64,000 nt of DNA from Lithodes maja. Its lineage: Eukaryota; Arthropoda; Malacostraca; Decapoda; Lithodidae. A program made the translations under genes and the position numbers. Location: NCBI GenBank assembly GCA_037953745.1, contig JBAKBP010003214.1, positions 94,231 through 158,230 on the forward strand. The letters are read 5' to 3'. Positions 22,440 to 32,969 of the stretch are shown here, one piece after another. Below the pieces are notes generated by a model. That model saw only the letters and a list, made by a program, of their open reading frames with translations. It was not told where the DNA came from and ran no database searches. The first letter of the stretch is position 1; each line of letters opens with the position of its first letter.

Positions 22440-22655
22440 ATGAAATCAACGAATATATGTGGCACTCCAAGGACTCGAACCTAGGATACTCGCACCGAAA
22501 TTCGGCACATTTATGCATTACGCTATCAAGACGGTTATCTATTAGGTAACACCCCGTTCTTAACATTAATCATCAATTACAAACCCCAATGCACTTGAAT
22601 AAACTAATGAAAGCATATGGTCCTCCCGGGATTCGAACTCGGTACACCGAGAGAG
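22440..22655 (-). mobile_element. Two reverse-strand SINE fragments
   Basis: 22440-22560 is the minus-strand SINE (reverse complement has GGTTCGAGTCC and a TTTCATTAATCGAG tail). 22600-22655 is a second fragment whose reverse complement reads GAGTTCGAATCCCGGGAGG and ends atgctttcatt, closest to the 8150 subfamily. The second abuts LINE RT sequence directly. Confidence 0.65.
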
Positions 22656-23600
22656 TGGTGTGCCGCAGGGATCTGTGTTGGCACCTCTCATGTTCCTTAT
22701 GTACGTGAATGACCTGCCGATAGGCATAAACTCTTACATGTCAATGTTTGCAGATGACGTAAAAATTATGAGACAAATAACAAATAAAAGTAGTTGTGAG
22801 GAGCTGCAAGGGGATTTAGATAAAATATACGAATGGAGCACCAAGTGGAAAATGAAATTTAATATAAGTAAATGCCATGTGTTAAATATGGGAAGAAGTG
22901 TGAATAGACCAAATTGAGAGTACAGGATGGGAGATAATATAATTAGCAAGGCCGAAAAAGAAAAAGATTTAGGGTTGATTATACAAGATAATTTGTCGCC
23001 AGAGAAACATATTAACAAGCTCTTTAGCGGAATGTATGCAATGGCCGGGAATATGAAAGTTGCTCTGAACTACTTGGATGAGACCATGGTAGCGAAAATT
23101 ATGAAGAGTATGATTAGACCAAGATTGGAGTATGCAGCAGTGGTGTGGTCCCCGCATCTAAAGAAGCATGTTCACAAGTTAGAAAGAATCCAGAGAGCAG
23201 TCACTAGATTGGTTCCAAGTCTCAGAGAACTGCCATATGAAGGGAGGCTAGACAAATTAAATCTACCGAGTCTAAAAGAGAGGAGAGAGAGGGGAGACAT
23301 GATAATGATGTACAAATGTACCCGGGGGCTGGAGAGGCTGGATAGGGAGGATATATTAATTATGGATACAGGAATAACTAGAGGCCACAGCTACAAAGTA
23401 AAAAGACCTACCTGCAAGAACGATATCAGGAAGTTTAGCTTCCCCTATAGATGTATTGACAAATGGAATGGGCTGGAGGAGGAGGTGGTAGGGGCAAGGA
23501 ACATCCATATTTTCAAGAAAAAATTGGATAAAAAGTAGACTGAGAGACGGGACAACACGAGCTTAGCTCAACTCCTGTAAACTACAATTAGGTAAATACC
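22650..23600 (+). pseudogene. CR1-like LINE RT fragment
   Basis: The frame begins inside the RT palm at GVPQGSVLAPLMFLMYVNDL, with FADDV about 30 residues later. It runs through the thumb (EKDLGLIIQDNLSPEKHIN, RPRLEYAAVVWSPH) to the C-terminus (NGLEEEVV, FKKKLDK). One in-frame stop lies at 22915-22917. The 3' end carries an aattaggtaaata motif like CR1 3' tails. The 5' end is truncated at about 22650, next to a SINE fragment. Confidence 0.85.
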
Positions 23601-24170
23601 ACACCCAGAATATAAACATCTAAACCATTACACCACCAACACCAGACGCCTTGATACCCAAGGGTTTGGCCACCAATGAATCCCCTCCAATTAGTTTGAA
23701 ACTGTAGCTTGTTTTCAGAAGGTTGCCATTGTCGTTTACCGGGTATTGTGTGTGAGGTGCATGTAGAATGTTATACTCTTGGCATGACTATGGCTGTAAA
23801 AGTAGTCTGTAATTTGCTCACTCCATGCTGATTAGTTGTTATATTGGAATTCACGGTGAAAATAAAGTGCCGTTTGGCAACCCTCTCCCAAATTGTTTTC
23901 CATTCTTATTGTGAATAGCTAAATGTTATACATTAATGTTAAAGACAACAGCTCCCCAGTGGCGCACTGGGTCTAAATTTTCTACAGGGAAAACTGGTTA
24001 AAGGGCCCCCTCCAAAGGGTTCAAAGGGGCCCATTGAGGGGCCCTAGAAGGGCGGGGTGGCGAGCGAAGCGAGCCTAATCAGCTGGCGTCCCCCCCCCCC
24101 CCCCCCCCCCCGAGATTTTTTTTTTTTTTTTTAAATACGAGCAATTCTAGGAGCATTTTGAAGCTATATT
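23601..24170. other. Intergenic or intronic debris with a C run
   Basis: Reverse SINE fragment near 23600-23650. At 23957 the sequence cagtggcgcactgggtct resembles a hAT-type terminus, but no matching right end was found. 24091-24112 is a C run followed by a T run of about 16. No gene recognised. Confidence 0.45.
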
Positions 24171-24185
24171 GAGGTAATTCGGGAC

Positions 24186-25420
24186 TTCGGTGAGACTTTT
24201 TCTATTGCACTAGACATATCGAAAGCTTTCGATAGAGTCTGGCATAAATCTTTAATTTCTAAACTACCCTCCTTCGGTTTCTATCCATCCATCTGTGCCT
24301 TTGTCTCTAATTTCCTTTCCGGCCGTTCCATAGCTGCGGTTGTGGACGGCCATTGTTCACTTCCTCACCCTATAAACTCCGGTGTTCCTCAGGGCTCTGT
24401 CCTATCTCCTATTCTCTTTCTAATTTTTATAAATGATCTCCTTAACTGTACCTTAATTCCCATCCATTCATACGCAGACGACTCAACCTTACACTACTCC
24501 ATTAGTTTTTCAGAACGCCCCAGCCAGCAATCCCTCAACGACAAACGTAATGAAGCCATAGAACTCTTAAATTCTGATCTAAATACTATTTCCAATTGGG
24601 GCAGAGAAAACCTTGTTAACTTTAATGCTTCCAAAACCCAATTTCTCCATCTATCTACCCGTCAGGATCTCCCAGCGGACTATCCCTTATTCTTCAACAA
24701 TACAAAAATCAACCCTTCATCTTCTCTCAATATTCTTGGTGTCTCTTTTTCTTCTGCTCTCATTTGGAAGGACCATATTACCAGTCTTGCTAAGGCAGCC
24801 TCCCAGAAGCTGGGTGTGCTCAACCGCCTTAAGGGGTTCTTTTCCCCTGCACAGCTTCTTGCTCTGTACAGGGGCATAGTGCGCCCTTGTATTGAGTATT
24901 GTTCACATGTGTGGGGAGGTTCCTCTCACACCGCTCTCCTAGACAAAGTTGAAAGGAAGGCCTTTCGTATCATTAACTCCCGTCCACTCACTAACTCTCT
25001 GCAATCTCTCTGTCTCCGCCGCAATGTTGCATCTCTCTCGCTATTCTATCGCTACTATAATAATCAGTGTTCCTCAGAGCTATCCCAGTGCATACCACCT
25101 CCTTTACGTAGGGCACGTGGTACCCGTCTTGCAACTCAATCCCACCCCTACTCTGTGCAACTCTCCAACCCAAGAGTGAAACGTTACTCTCAAACTTTCT
25201 TCTACTCAACATCTGAGCTCTGGAACTCTCTCCCAGAATCAGTCTTTCCCTCTTCCTATGACTTAAATTGCTTCAAACTCCGTGTGTCCAGGCATTTTGG
25301 CTCGAACGTCCCTTGATTTTGGCCGTGTCACTCTTTCAACTATGGGGGAGGCACTCGCTATAGGCAGTTATGCCTTTTGCCTCCCTCAATCACATAGAAA
25401 AAAAAAAAAAAAAAAAAAAT
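24186..25420 (+). pseudogene. 5'-truncated LINE RT with poly(A) tail
   Basis: One frame is open from LDISKAFDRVWHKSL (palm, first catalytic Asp) through SGVPQGSVLSPILFLIFIND and SYADDSTLHY, then the thumb and a C-terminal domain (RRNVASLSLFYRYYNNQCS, ELWNSLPESVFPSSYD) to a stop at 25316. A poly(A) of about 20 follows at 25398-25418. The same family continues off the right edge of the window in the opposite orientation (63286-64000), sharing the RRNVASL-LFYRY and LWNSLP-S-FP blocks. It fits the Jockey/CR1 superfamily. 5' truncation removed the endonuclease. Confidence 0.85.
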
Positions 25421-25511
25421 TGTAACAATACACAAATATATATATATACTGTACAGTATATAATATATATATACCGTACAGTATATATACTGTATATATA
25501 TATATACAGTA

Positions 25512-26275
25512 CAGTCAGCCCCCCCCAATACGCGATTCCACAATTCGCGAAAACCCTAATACACGAGTGACCCCTCGAAAATAACATTAATTAATTAAAC
25601 ATTAATTACGCGAGGTGGTACCACAATACACGAATCGAGAGCTAAGAAGGGGCCAAATCCGCTATTCCCGCTTGATACGCGAGCACGTCTACGTTTCGCG
25701 AGGCCCAGGAGTAGCTCTGAAAAAAGAAGAAGACGGGCATACGCCTGCCTTCCCTCCCGCTTACCCTCCCTCCCTCCCTCCCACAGTCCCGCTCAAGCGT
25801 CATAGCCGTGCGGAGTGACCAAACGTTTGTAGTGCCTGCCACTTTTTTCGCCATGCCACGCCAATATAAGAAGATAACACACAAAATGAAGGTGGAAGTG
25901 TTGGATAGCAAGAAAAAAGGAGAAGGAAACTGTGCAATAGGCTTGTCAGAGTAAACTGTTCGTACGATTTGGTCAGGGAGGGAGAAGTTGGAGAAAATCG
26001 TGAAGTCCTACGGTCCTAGTCCTAGCCTATCTACTACTAATTTTAAGGTAAGGTTTCATATTTTTATTCATTGTTCTTATTATATATAAGATATAGACTG
26101 TACTGTAGAGCCAAAAATGTCGAAAATAAGGCCAAAATTTTTGAAAATAGGCCATAATTGAGAGATGTCACCCATATCTAATTATTCCTATTTAAAGTTA
26201 GGTCCACAATACGCGGATTCCCAATACGCGATGCCTCCTGTCGCCCCTATTCTCGCGTATTGGGGGGGCTGACTG
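25512..26275 (+). mobile_element. pogo/Tigger-like non-autonomous transposon, copy 1
   Basis: Terminal inverted repeats CAGTCAGCCCCCCCCAATAC and (right end, reverse-complemented) CAGTCAGCCCCCCCAATACG are flanked by TA (25510-25511 and 26276-26277). Inside, ATG at 25853 starts the N-terminus of a pogo-type transposase (MPRQYKKITHKMKVEVLDS, AIGLSE, stop, TVRTIW), matching the CENP-B-like helix-turn-helix pattern. The frame has a premature stop and is deleted before the DDE domain. It inserted into a TA microsatellite. Confidence 0.85.
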
Positions 26276-26284
26276 TATATATAT

Positions 26285-26349
<65 letters not shown>

Positions 26350-26470
26350 GTATATATATATATATTGTATATATATATATATATTGTATATATATATATA
26401 TATATTGTATATATATATATATATATTGTATATATATATATATATATTGTATATATATATTGTATATATA
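26276..26470. repeat. (TA)n microsatellite with regular TTGTA interruptions
   Basis: Almost pure TA with a ttg interruption about every 20-28 bases. A second array of the same form lies at 32126-32292, and a shorter one at 25435-25510. Both pogo-like elements adjoin TA arrays, consistent with TA target preference. Confidence 0.95.
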
Positions 26471-26472
26471 TA

Positions 26473-27494
26473 CAGTAAACTTCCGTTAATCCGACGACCG
26501 ATAATTCGAATCTCCCAATAGTCCGAATTTTTCAATTTGAGGCCAAATCCGAATTCTCCCAATACTGTAGTCCGAATTTTTTAATTTGAGGCCAAATCCG
26601 AATTCACCCAATAGTTTGATTTTTTGGGCCTGTCAAGGCCTACTTCAAGTCGATTGGCCTTTCTGAGGACACCAAGGCTGTCCTATTCCTGGATAACTGC
26701 AGAGCACATCCATAACATGCACCAACGGGGCCGCCGATCAGATGAACCAGACAACCCTAGACCTGCAACAATGCCTCTCACAGACGACTCACGTACCAGC
26801 TCACCTGAACCTCTTACCACACCAGAACCTATGCCTCCTGCTGATTTTGAAGGCTGGGAGGACCTAGCATCCCCTGTGAAGGCCACTCCTGAGGTAGCCC
26901 CAGCCACCCCTGTGGTAGCTCCTGCCAGCCTAGCCACTCCTGAGGTAGCCCCAGCCGCCCCTGTGGTAGCCCCAGCCGCCCCTGTGGTAGCCCCAGCCGC
27001 CCCTGTGGTAGCCCCATCCAGCCTAGCCACTCCTGAGGTAGCCCTAGCTCCCCCTTCAGATATTGAAGGCTTGGAGGATATGGCTGTGGAGTAATAATCA
27101 GTGAAGTGTAGTAGATTTAAGGACCCCCAGAAAAATATAAAACCAGCAAAATACAAAAAAAAAATAGTCTTTTTAAGTTCATTTTACATTAAAGTACACT
27201 TACAGTGCAGAGCAGTGATTATAAGTTACTAATATGGGGCTAGGGGGCTAGTGGCTGGTTGGGGGCTGGGTTGGGGCTGGTGCTGGGGGCTTATCTTCAA
27301 TGCTACACATCTCTTCTCTTCATATAAGGTGAGTTAAAGTCATGATTAGTCATTATTATCATGCGTTTGTGTCTTGGTTTGGGTCTTCAAAAAAAAGTTG
27401 GGGGGGGGGGGGGGTTAACGTCCGATAATCCGAAAAATCCACTAATCCGAACGAGGGCCGGTCCGCTGCCCTTCGGATTAACGGAAGTTTACTG
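26473..27494 (+). mobile_element. Second pogo/Tigger-like element, with DDE-domain remnant
   Basis: Termini CAGTAAACTTCCGTTAATCC and (reverse-complemented right end) the same sequence are flanked by TA (26471-26472 and 27495-27496). Near 26635 the frame reads KAYFKSIGLSEDTKAVLFLD then NCRAHP, the second catalytic Asp region of a pogo/Tigger transposase, followed by a stop. Downstream is a Pro/Ala/Val repeat region (listed separately) ending at a stop near 27094. The transposase N-terminus is missing, so the element is internally deleted. Confidence 0.85.
26880..27045 (+). repeat. 21-base minisatellite (PAAPVVA repeats)
   Basis: Units of cctgtggtagccccagccgc type repeat about four times exactly and further with variants (actcctgaggtagccccagc). 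In the open frame this gives PVVAPAA and ATPEVAPA repeats. It belongs to the C-terminal tail of the pogo-like transposase remnant. Confidence 0.85.
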
Positions 27495-28029
27495 TATATA
27501 TATATATATATGTTATGCCCTGTTTTTCTACAGGTTTAACTTGGGTAATGTGAGTTCTAATTGACTGGGTATATAAGGCTGCATGCACAATACAAGATAT
27601 GAGGAATAGAGAACACAAAGAAACACATGGTAGCAAGTTACACGATCACGTTTATTTATATACCACTGCAGAATACTCGTGCAAGACAATATAATAGAAT
27701 CGAACAACACTAGCATAAGTGGATCTGGATGGAGCCTAGTCTCCAACTTCCAACGTTCAGGTATTAATCTTCTGATCACTGGCTTTAATTCAACAGGTTT
27801 ATATACCGAAGACCATCAATGTTACTTATAGAATCATATTCACTGTTAGATTTATTACTGGTAGCTCTGGTGCACAAGTAGTAGTTCACAGACTAGATTA
27901 GACACGCGTATTTTAGAGCACAGGAATTCTAGTAACCTCAGGGGGTACTGATCTAAGTTTTATATTCTTGTCTCAGAAATACATAGAACGCAAATCAGTG
28001 GGCGAACATTCAGATATCACTAGGGTTTC

Positions 28030-28235
28030 CTTCGAGGTCTCGCGTTCAATCCCGGCTCAGATTGAAAAGTTTTTCTGGGATATAGCCGGCGGTTACCATC
28101 TCCCCATGAGCAAGGGGGATGGGTAATGGTCTCTGGTAGACTAAAGAAAGCCAAGCGCTTGTGAATCCTCGAAGGAGGAGATACGGGCGCTATATAAGTA
28201 ACCAGAAGATTATTATTATTATTATTATTAATAAT
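28030..28235 (+). mobile_element. tRNA-headed SINE with (ATT)n tail
   Basis: A B-box-like GCGTTCAATCCCGGCTC lies near 28050. The tail gcgctatataagtaaccaga followed by (TTA)n resembles the 3' end of the L2-like LINE at 57528-59035 (gcgcttatgagaaataagta then ATT repeats). SINEs commonly borrow their partner LINE's 3' end, so L2-driven mobilisation is inferred. Confidence 0.6.
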
Positions 28236-29779
28236 ATCTGGATACGAGAGTTAGTATCGCCTGTTAATTATTGAACACTGATACGCTTAGCACTTCCTAA
28301 TTGAATGGTTATATGAATAATACTGGGGCAAAGAGATAGCCACTTCGTAGAAATATTAATTAGTGAATCTCTAAACAGCACAGTAATATGTAGTACTGAT
28401 AAAGGGAATCTTGGGTAGTATCTGATGGGTCTGGTCCTGGTTATCTTGCGTCCATGATGTTGGGGGCTAACGACTGGTTCCGCGGCCGTCCAGGGGGCCC
28501 ATATGTGCGAAGTTCTCAAATACGTGGGCAGGTCCTTCTATCCAAATCTGCCACGGAGTCTACCGGCTCTGGGATCTCACTCCAGAACAACACAAGGGCA
28601 GAGCTAGAAGTTAACTGCAGGGTAGTGACCCCTGGTTGGTGTCTAGCTTTCAACTGATTTGACTGGGGGCGGGAGCTAGATTTATTGGCTCGGTTCTGGA
28701 CCCTGTAGAGTGTAGACAGTAGGGATCTCGAGTCTTATGGACTTATTTGAGCTCTCAATAGATATGGGGACTAGGTAAGATGGTATTTACTGTTGTGGCA
28801 CATGGCTATAGGAAGCCTTTATATTTTCATATAACTGAGCCTTAGTAAGAGGTACTATTTTGGCTATACTGGAAGTATTTAGGGGAGAGAGACTGGATCT
28901 ACTTTGCGAGGAGGATGGGGACAGCTGTGATACGAGCGTCTCTCTTAGATTGTTCAATCTTCATTCTATGGTATAGCTGAGGTGCTAATTTAGTGATCAG
29001 AGTATGCAAGAAAGGTAAATGGTTTATTGTGAGTTAATAGAGGTTAGTAAAGGTGTTAATCATGCATGGTTAGTTCATCGATAGGAAGAATTCCTGTGCT
29101 ACCTGGCAATGACTCAGAAGTCAAAACAGGGGCCAGGGGGTGGGGGTCTCCCTCCTCGGGTGGGCAAAAAGGGGGAGCTGGGCGCCCTCTCTCTGTGATA
29201 GTCGTCCGGCGGCTGTGGCTAGGGGCTTGCCATATCACCAGTGTTTGTAATAACCCTCCGTGTATGAGACAGATGTGGGCGTCCTTAATACCAAAACCGA
29301 AGGTGCCTTAGCTAGCTAGTTTTACTCGGCTGGTTGTTAATTGTAGGGTTTGCTGGATGTGGTGGAGACTGGGTTGCTAACTCTGCCACATTTATCTGGA
29401 AGTATGGCAATAGAAGTTAGTTACTGGCGAGGCGGCTAGCCTCGCACCGACGACCATTGGGTGCAGGGTTGTGAATGGGTTGTAAGAGAATAGATGGCAT
29501 GCAAGGGGCTAGTAAAGTTCTAATGTTGTTCTGGCCTACTAAGTGAAGGTAGGCTGGATAGGAGTATATATATAAAAGGTTGGAGAGCATTAGCAATGGA
29601 CAATTCAAGGATCTTCAAGAGGTATGAGAGAGAGGCTAGGTCGGACAAGAGTAGAGAAGTGCGGGGTCTTATAATGAGAGGGGAGGAGTGCAGGGGGGCT
29701 ATAGGGGAATTTGACCCTAAGGTCTCTGGGCGTGGGGGTGGCATTAGGCTGCAGTTGATATGGAAGTTTGAAAAGGCAG

Positions 29780-29823
<44 letters not shown>
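29780..29823 (+). repeat. (GTT)n microsatellite
   Basis: About 14 uninterrupted GTT units. Confidence 0.95.
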
Positions 29824-31100
29824 CCCCAGGCTGCCTGGCCGAACAGCCCCAAGGTCCTGAGCAAGGCCAAGGCCATAGAGTGCCCCCACAAAACCCTCCC
29901 TGCTTACCACTAACAAAACCCAGGTGACCGAAGCCACTCTAAGGCAGGGAGCTGAGGAGGGCGCGGAAACGCCCGAGAAACCAAAGCCCCACCCAAGGCC
30001 CTGTGCCCCTCAGCAATTATGAAGGGAAAGTTGAGGGGCAAGGGAAAAATGTGACGCTTTGGCTCCCAATCTGCCAACTTTTAGGTTGGCAGTAGGGAGG
30101 TCGATCCACGGAAAAGACGCCGTCACTTGAGATCTAGAAGATATATAAGTAAAAGGAACAGTCAGAGTAAGCTATGGGTATGGCAGAGATCGCTCAGCTC
30201 TCACTCTGATAGACCAGCCCATCACCACATGAAAAGGCAGTAGAATACGTTAGCCAAATGCTACCGGGGAATGCAACTATGGGGTGGTATATGAGTCTGG
30301 AAAAGATAGTTATGTGATCAGTCCGAGGGGTTATGGATACTATTAGTTGGCCCTGGGAACTGCGTTTTCTATTAAATATAAATATACCAACAACAGCGGC
30401 AGTTCGTAGGGGTACTTAGTTATTGTTTCGGGGTACTTATGACAGATACTGGTAACCAGGTTATCTTATACAATCTCTGGTTGGGGTAAGAGGTGTATGA
30501 CACGAAGTAAATTGGCGTAGTGTGGACTGTGGATACGAAGGAGGCAAGGGGAAGACGTATGACAATTGTGGAAAAGTAAATGGAAAAAGGTGAACACAAT
30601 GGCGGATAAAAATACTTAACCTAAGGATTGAATACATAGATTTATGGGGCGATGGGTCTTCAGAAGCTTAGTCTGGCAAGACAAGATGTTAGGGAATGTT
30701 AATATTAATACTTAAACTAAGGATTGCATACATCGATGAACGATGACATTATAGTCGTCATCCTAATAAGGTGATGAAACCTGGTTGATCTGTACTTGGC
30801 ACAATACGACACAAGGACAGTGCCGCTATGTCGTATCAATACTGGTGGCAGTTAATATTAGAGACACTTAGTTACTAGAGGAACAATGCAAGGGGGCGAC
30901 TGAGCACGGGTTACATATATCTACTCGTCATGGGAAATGATATACAAGGTCTAGGGACAGGCGTGGGTGTTTTAACTTCTAAGATATATAACATCTACTT
31001 CTCGGATGTAAGAACATACATAGATATAATTATGGCTGTCTGATGTGTTGGCATTGGCTCAACGTCGGGACAGGGCATGGGTGTTTTTAATATGAATGTA

Positions 31101-31870
31101 CAGTCAGCCCCCCCAATACGCGAGAATAGGGGCGACAGGAGGCATCGCGTATTGGGAATCCGCGTATTGTGGACCTAACTTTAAATAGGAATAATTAGAT
31201 ATGGGTGACATCTCTCAATTATGGCCTATTTTCAAAAATTTTGGCCTTATTTTCGACATTTTTGGCTCTACAGTACAGTCTATATCTTATATATAATAAG
31301 AACAATGAATAAAAATATGAAACCTTACCTTAAAATTAGTAGAAGATAGGCTAGGACTAGGACTAGGACCGTAGGACTTCACGATTTTCTCCAACTTCTC
31401 CCTCCCTGACCAAATCGTACGAACAGTTTACTCTGACAAGCCTATTGCACAGTTTCCTTCTCCTTTTTTCTTGCTATCCAACACTTCCACCTTCATTTTG
31501 TGTGTTAATCTTCTTATATTGGCGTGGCATGGCGAAAAAAGTGGCAGGCACTACAAACGTTTGGTCACTCCGCACGGCTATGACGCTTGAGCGGGACTGT
31601 GGGAGGGAGGGAGGGAGGGTAAGCGGGAGGGAAGGCAGGCGTATGCCCGTCTTCTTCTTTTTTCAGAGCTACTCCTGGGCCTCGCGAAACGTAGACGTGC
31701 TCGCGTATCAAGCGGGAATAGCGGATTTGGCCCCTTCTTAGCTCTCGATTCGTGTATTGTGGTACCACCTCGCGTAATTAATGTTTAATTAATTAATGTT
31801 ATTTTCGAGGGGTCACTCGTGTATTAGGGTTTTCGCGAATTGTGGAATCGCGTATTGGGGGGGCTGACTG
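31101..31870 (-). mobile_element. pogo/Tigger-like non-autonomous transposon, copy 2 (inverted)
   Basis: Near-identical reverse-orientation copy of 25512-26275, flanked by TA (31099-31100 and 31871-31872). It carries the same transposase N-terminal remnant with the same premature stop after AIGLSE, so both copies descend from an already dead, internally deleted source mobilised in trans. Confidence 0.85.
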
Positions 31871-32125
31871 TATATTCCTGTTCATCATCTTTGTAGTTAG
31901 GAGTGTAGGACACGAGGGGTAGTGTACGTGAGGTGTGGAAAATGGTCAGTTTAGAAAAGTTAGATAGGTGCGGCCTGGAGCTGCTTAGCCCTGCGGGCTT
32001 GGGCCTGTCTGAATTGGCTGGCTCGGTCAGCTGGTCCTTTCGTTCTGTGGACCTTTCCTTTGGGTGTTTCTGTGTGGTGTTCGTTCGTGGCTTCTGTGGT
32101 GGGCTTCTCGTTCTGGGGCATTTTA

Positions 32126-32244
32126 ATATATATTGTATATATATATATATATATTGTATATATATATATATATATATTGTATATATATATATATATATAT
32201 ATTGTATATATATATATATATATTGTATATATATATATATATAT

Positions 32245-32292
<48 letters not shown>
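32126..32292. repeat. (TA)n microsatellite adjoining DIRS copy A
   Basis: TA array with ttg interruptions like 26276-26470. Homology between DIRS copies A and B ends exactly at its right edge (32293/32294), so the array marks the breakpoint that removed the 5' end of copy A. Confidence 0.9.
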
Positions 32293-32293
<1 letters not shown>

Positions 32294-32688
32294 CACCCTT
32301 TTTCTCACCAGTTTCATTACTGGTTTTTTGTGTTTCCCTTCCTGTTTTCACCTCCATCCTTTCATAACTTTTGCCCAATCCTGGGGTACCCCACGGGGGC
32401 CCCTGTTGTGCCAAACCACCCAACCTGCCACTTCTCCTCATGGGCTTTGCTCTATCTCTGTGGGTTGGGTGGTTCCCAGGGGATGTGCCTCCTCTCCCCT
32501 GGTGTGCCTTCCTTGCCTCTCCCTTGACCGGTCGAGTCAGGATATTATCAAGGAAGACACTGCTCAGCTAGATGGTCACGGTCATCTTCGCTTGGAGTTC
32601 ATAAGGAGTTGACGCTTGTTTGCCGGCCTTTTTTGGTTTTCCTAGACGCCCCTCTCGCTTGTTCGGCACCGGGCCCTCTTGGCAGGTC

Positions 32689-32831
32689 CCGCAAATTTGC
32701 GGAGTGCTCGATTCGGCCCTCTGGGTCGTTTCGGCTCCCCGCAAATTTGCGGAGATCGCTGGGGGGTCGCGTGACGATGTGGGGGGTTTGTGTCGGTACG
32801 GATCTACCTCCATTGGCCCGCAAATTTGCGG
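32689..32831. repeat. Three copies of the palindrome CCGCAAATTTGCGG (copy A leader)
   Basis: Exact 14-base palindromes at 32689-32702, 32739-32752 and 32818-32831, spaced 50 and 79 bases apart (start to start). The same three occur in copy B at 47291-47304, 47370-47383 and 47420-47433. A spaced perfect palindrome repeated in a retroelement leader suggests a binding site for a dimeric protein; this is inference. Confidence 0.9.
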
Positions 32832-32969
32832 TTATAGTTGGCTTTCACTGTTGACCCTTTTTTGTGTCATATTGTTGCCTGATACTATATTGGTGTATGC
32901 ACTTTCCTGGTGTTATAGGCCCTGCATATAAGATGTTGAGTGGTGGTTAACACTTTCTCCATCTTTGCA

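Larger units (their letters stand above)
27497..31100. other. 3.6 kb without recognised genes
   Basis: This block between two pogo-like elements has no RT, transposase or host domain in any frame. It contains a SINE (28030-28235), a (GTT)n tract (29780-29823), a TATA-like gggtatataaggc at 27567, and C/A-rich blocks (29830-30000). A 30-base piece at about 30195-30230 (gatagaccagcccatcacca) also occurs, inverted, at the right edge of the window near 63970. Possibly an unrecognised LTR-type or other non-coding repeat. Confidence 0.45.

Noticed and set aside
23957..24120. hAT transposon starting at cagtggcgcactgggtc
   Set aside because: Only one end-like sequence is seen, with no matching inverted end or 8-base target duplication.
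25360..25590. Tyr/Ile-repeat proteins over TA arrays (also 26188-26562 and 31824-32441)
   Set aside because: Open frames through (TA)n microsatellites with no other coding evidence.
26624..27094. Pro/Ala/Val-repeat protein as a host structural gene
   Set aside because: It lies between pogo-like terminal repeats, follows a DDE-transposase remnant and contains a minisatellite, so it is the tail of a degraded transposase.
32689..32831. CRISPR-like array from the three repeated palindromes
   Set aside because: Three repeats with unequal spacing (50 and 79) in a eukaryotic retroelement, with no associated genes.
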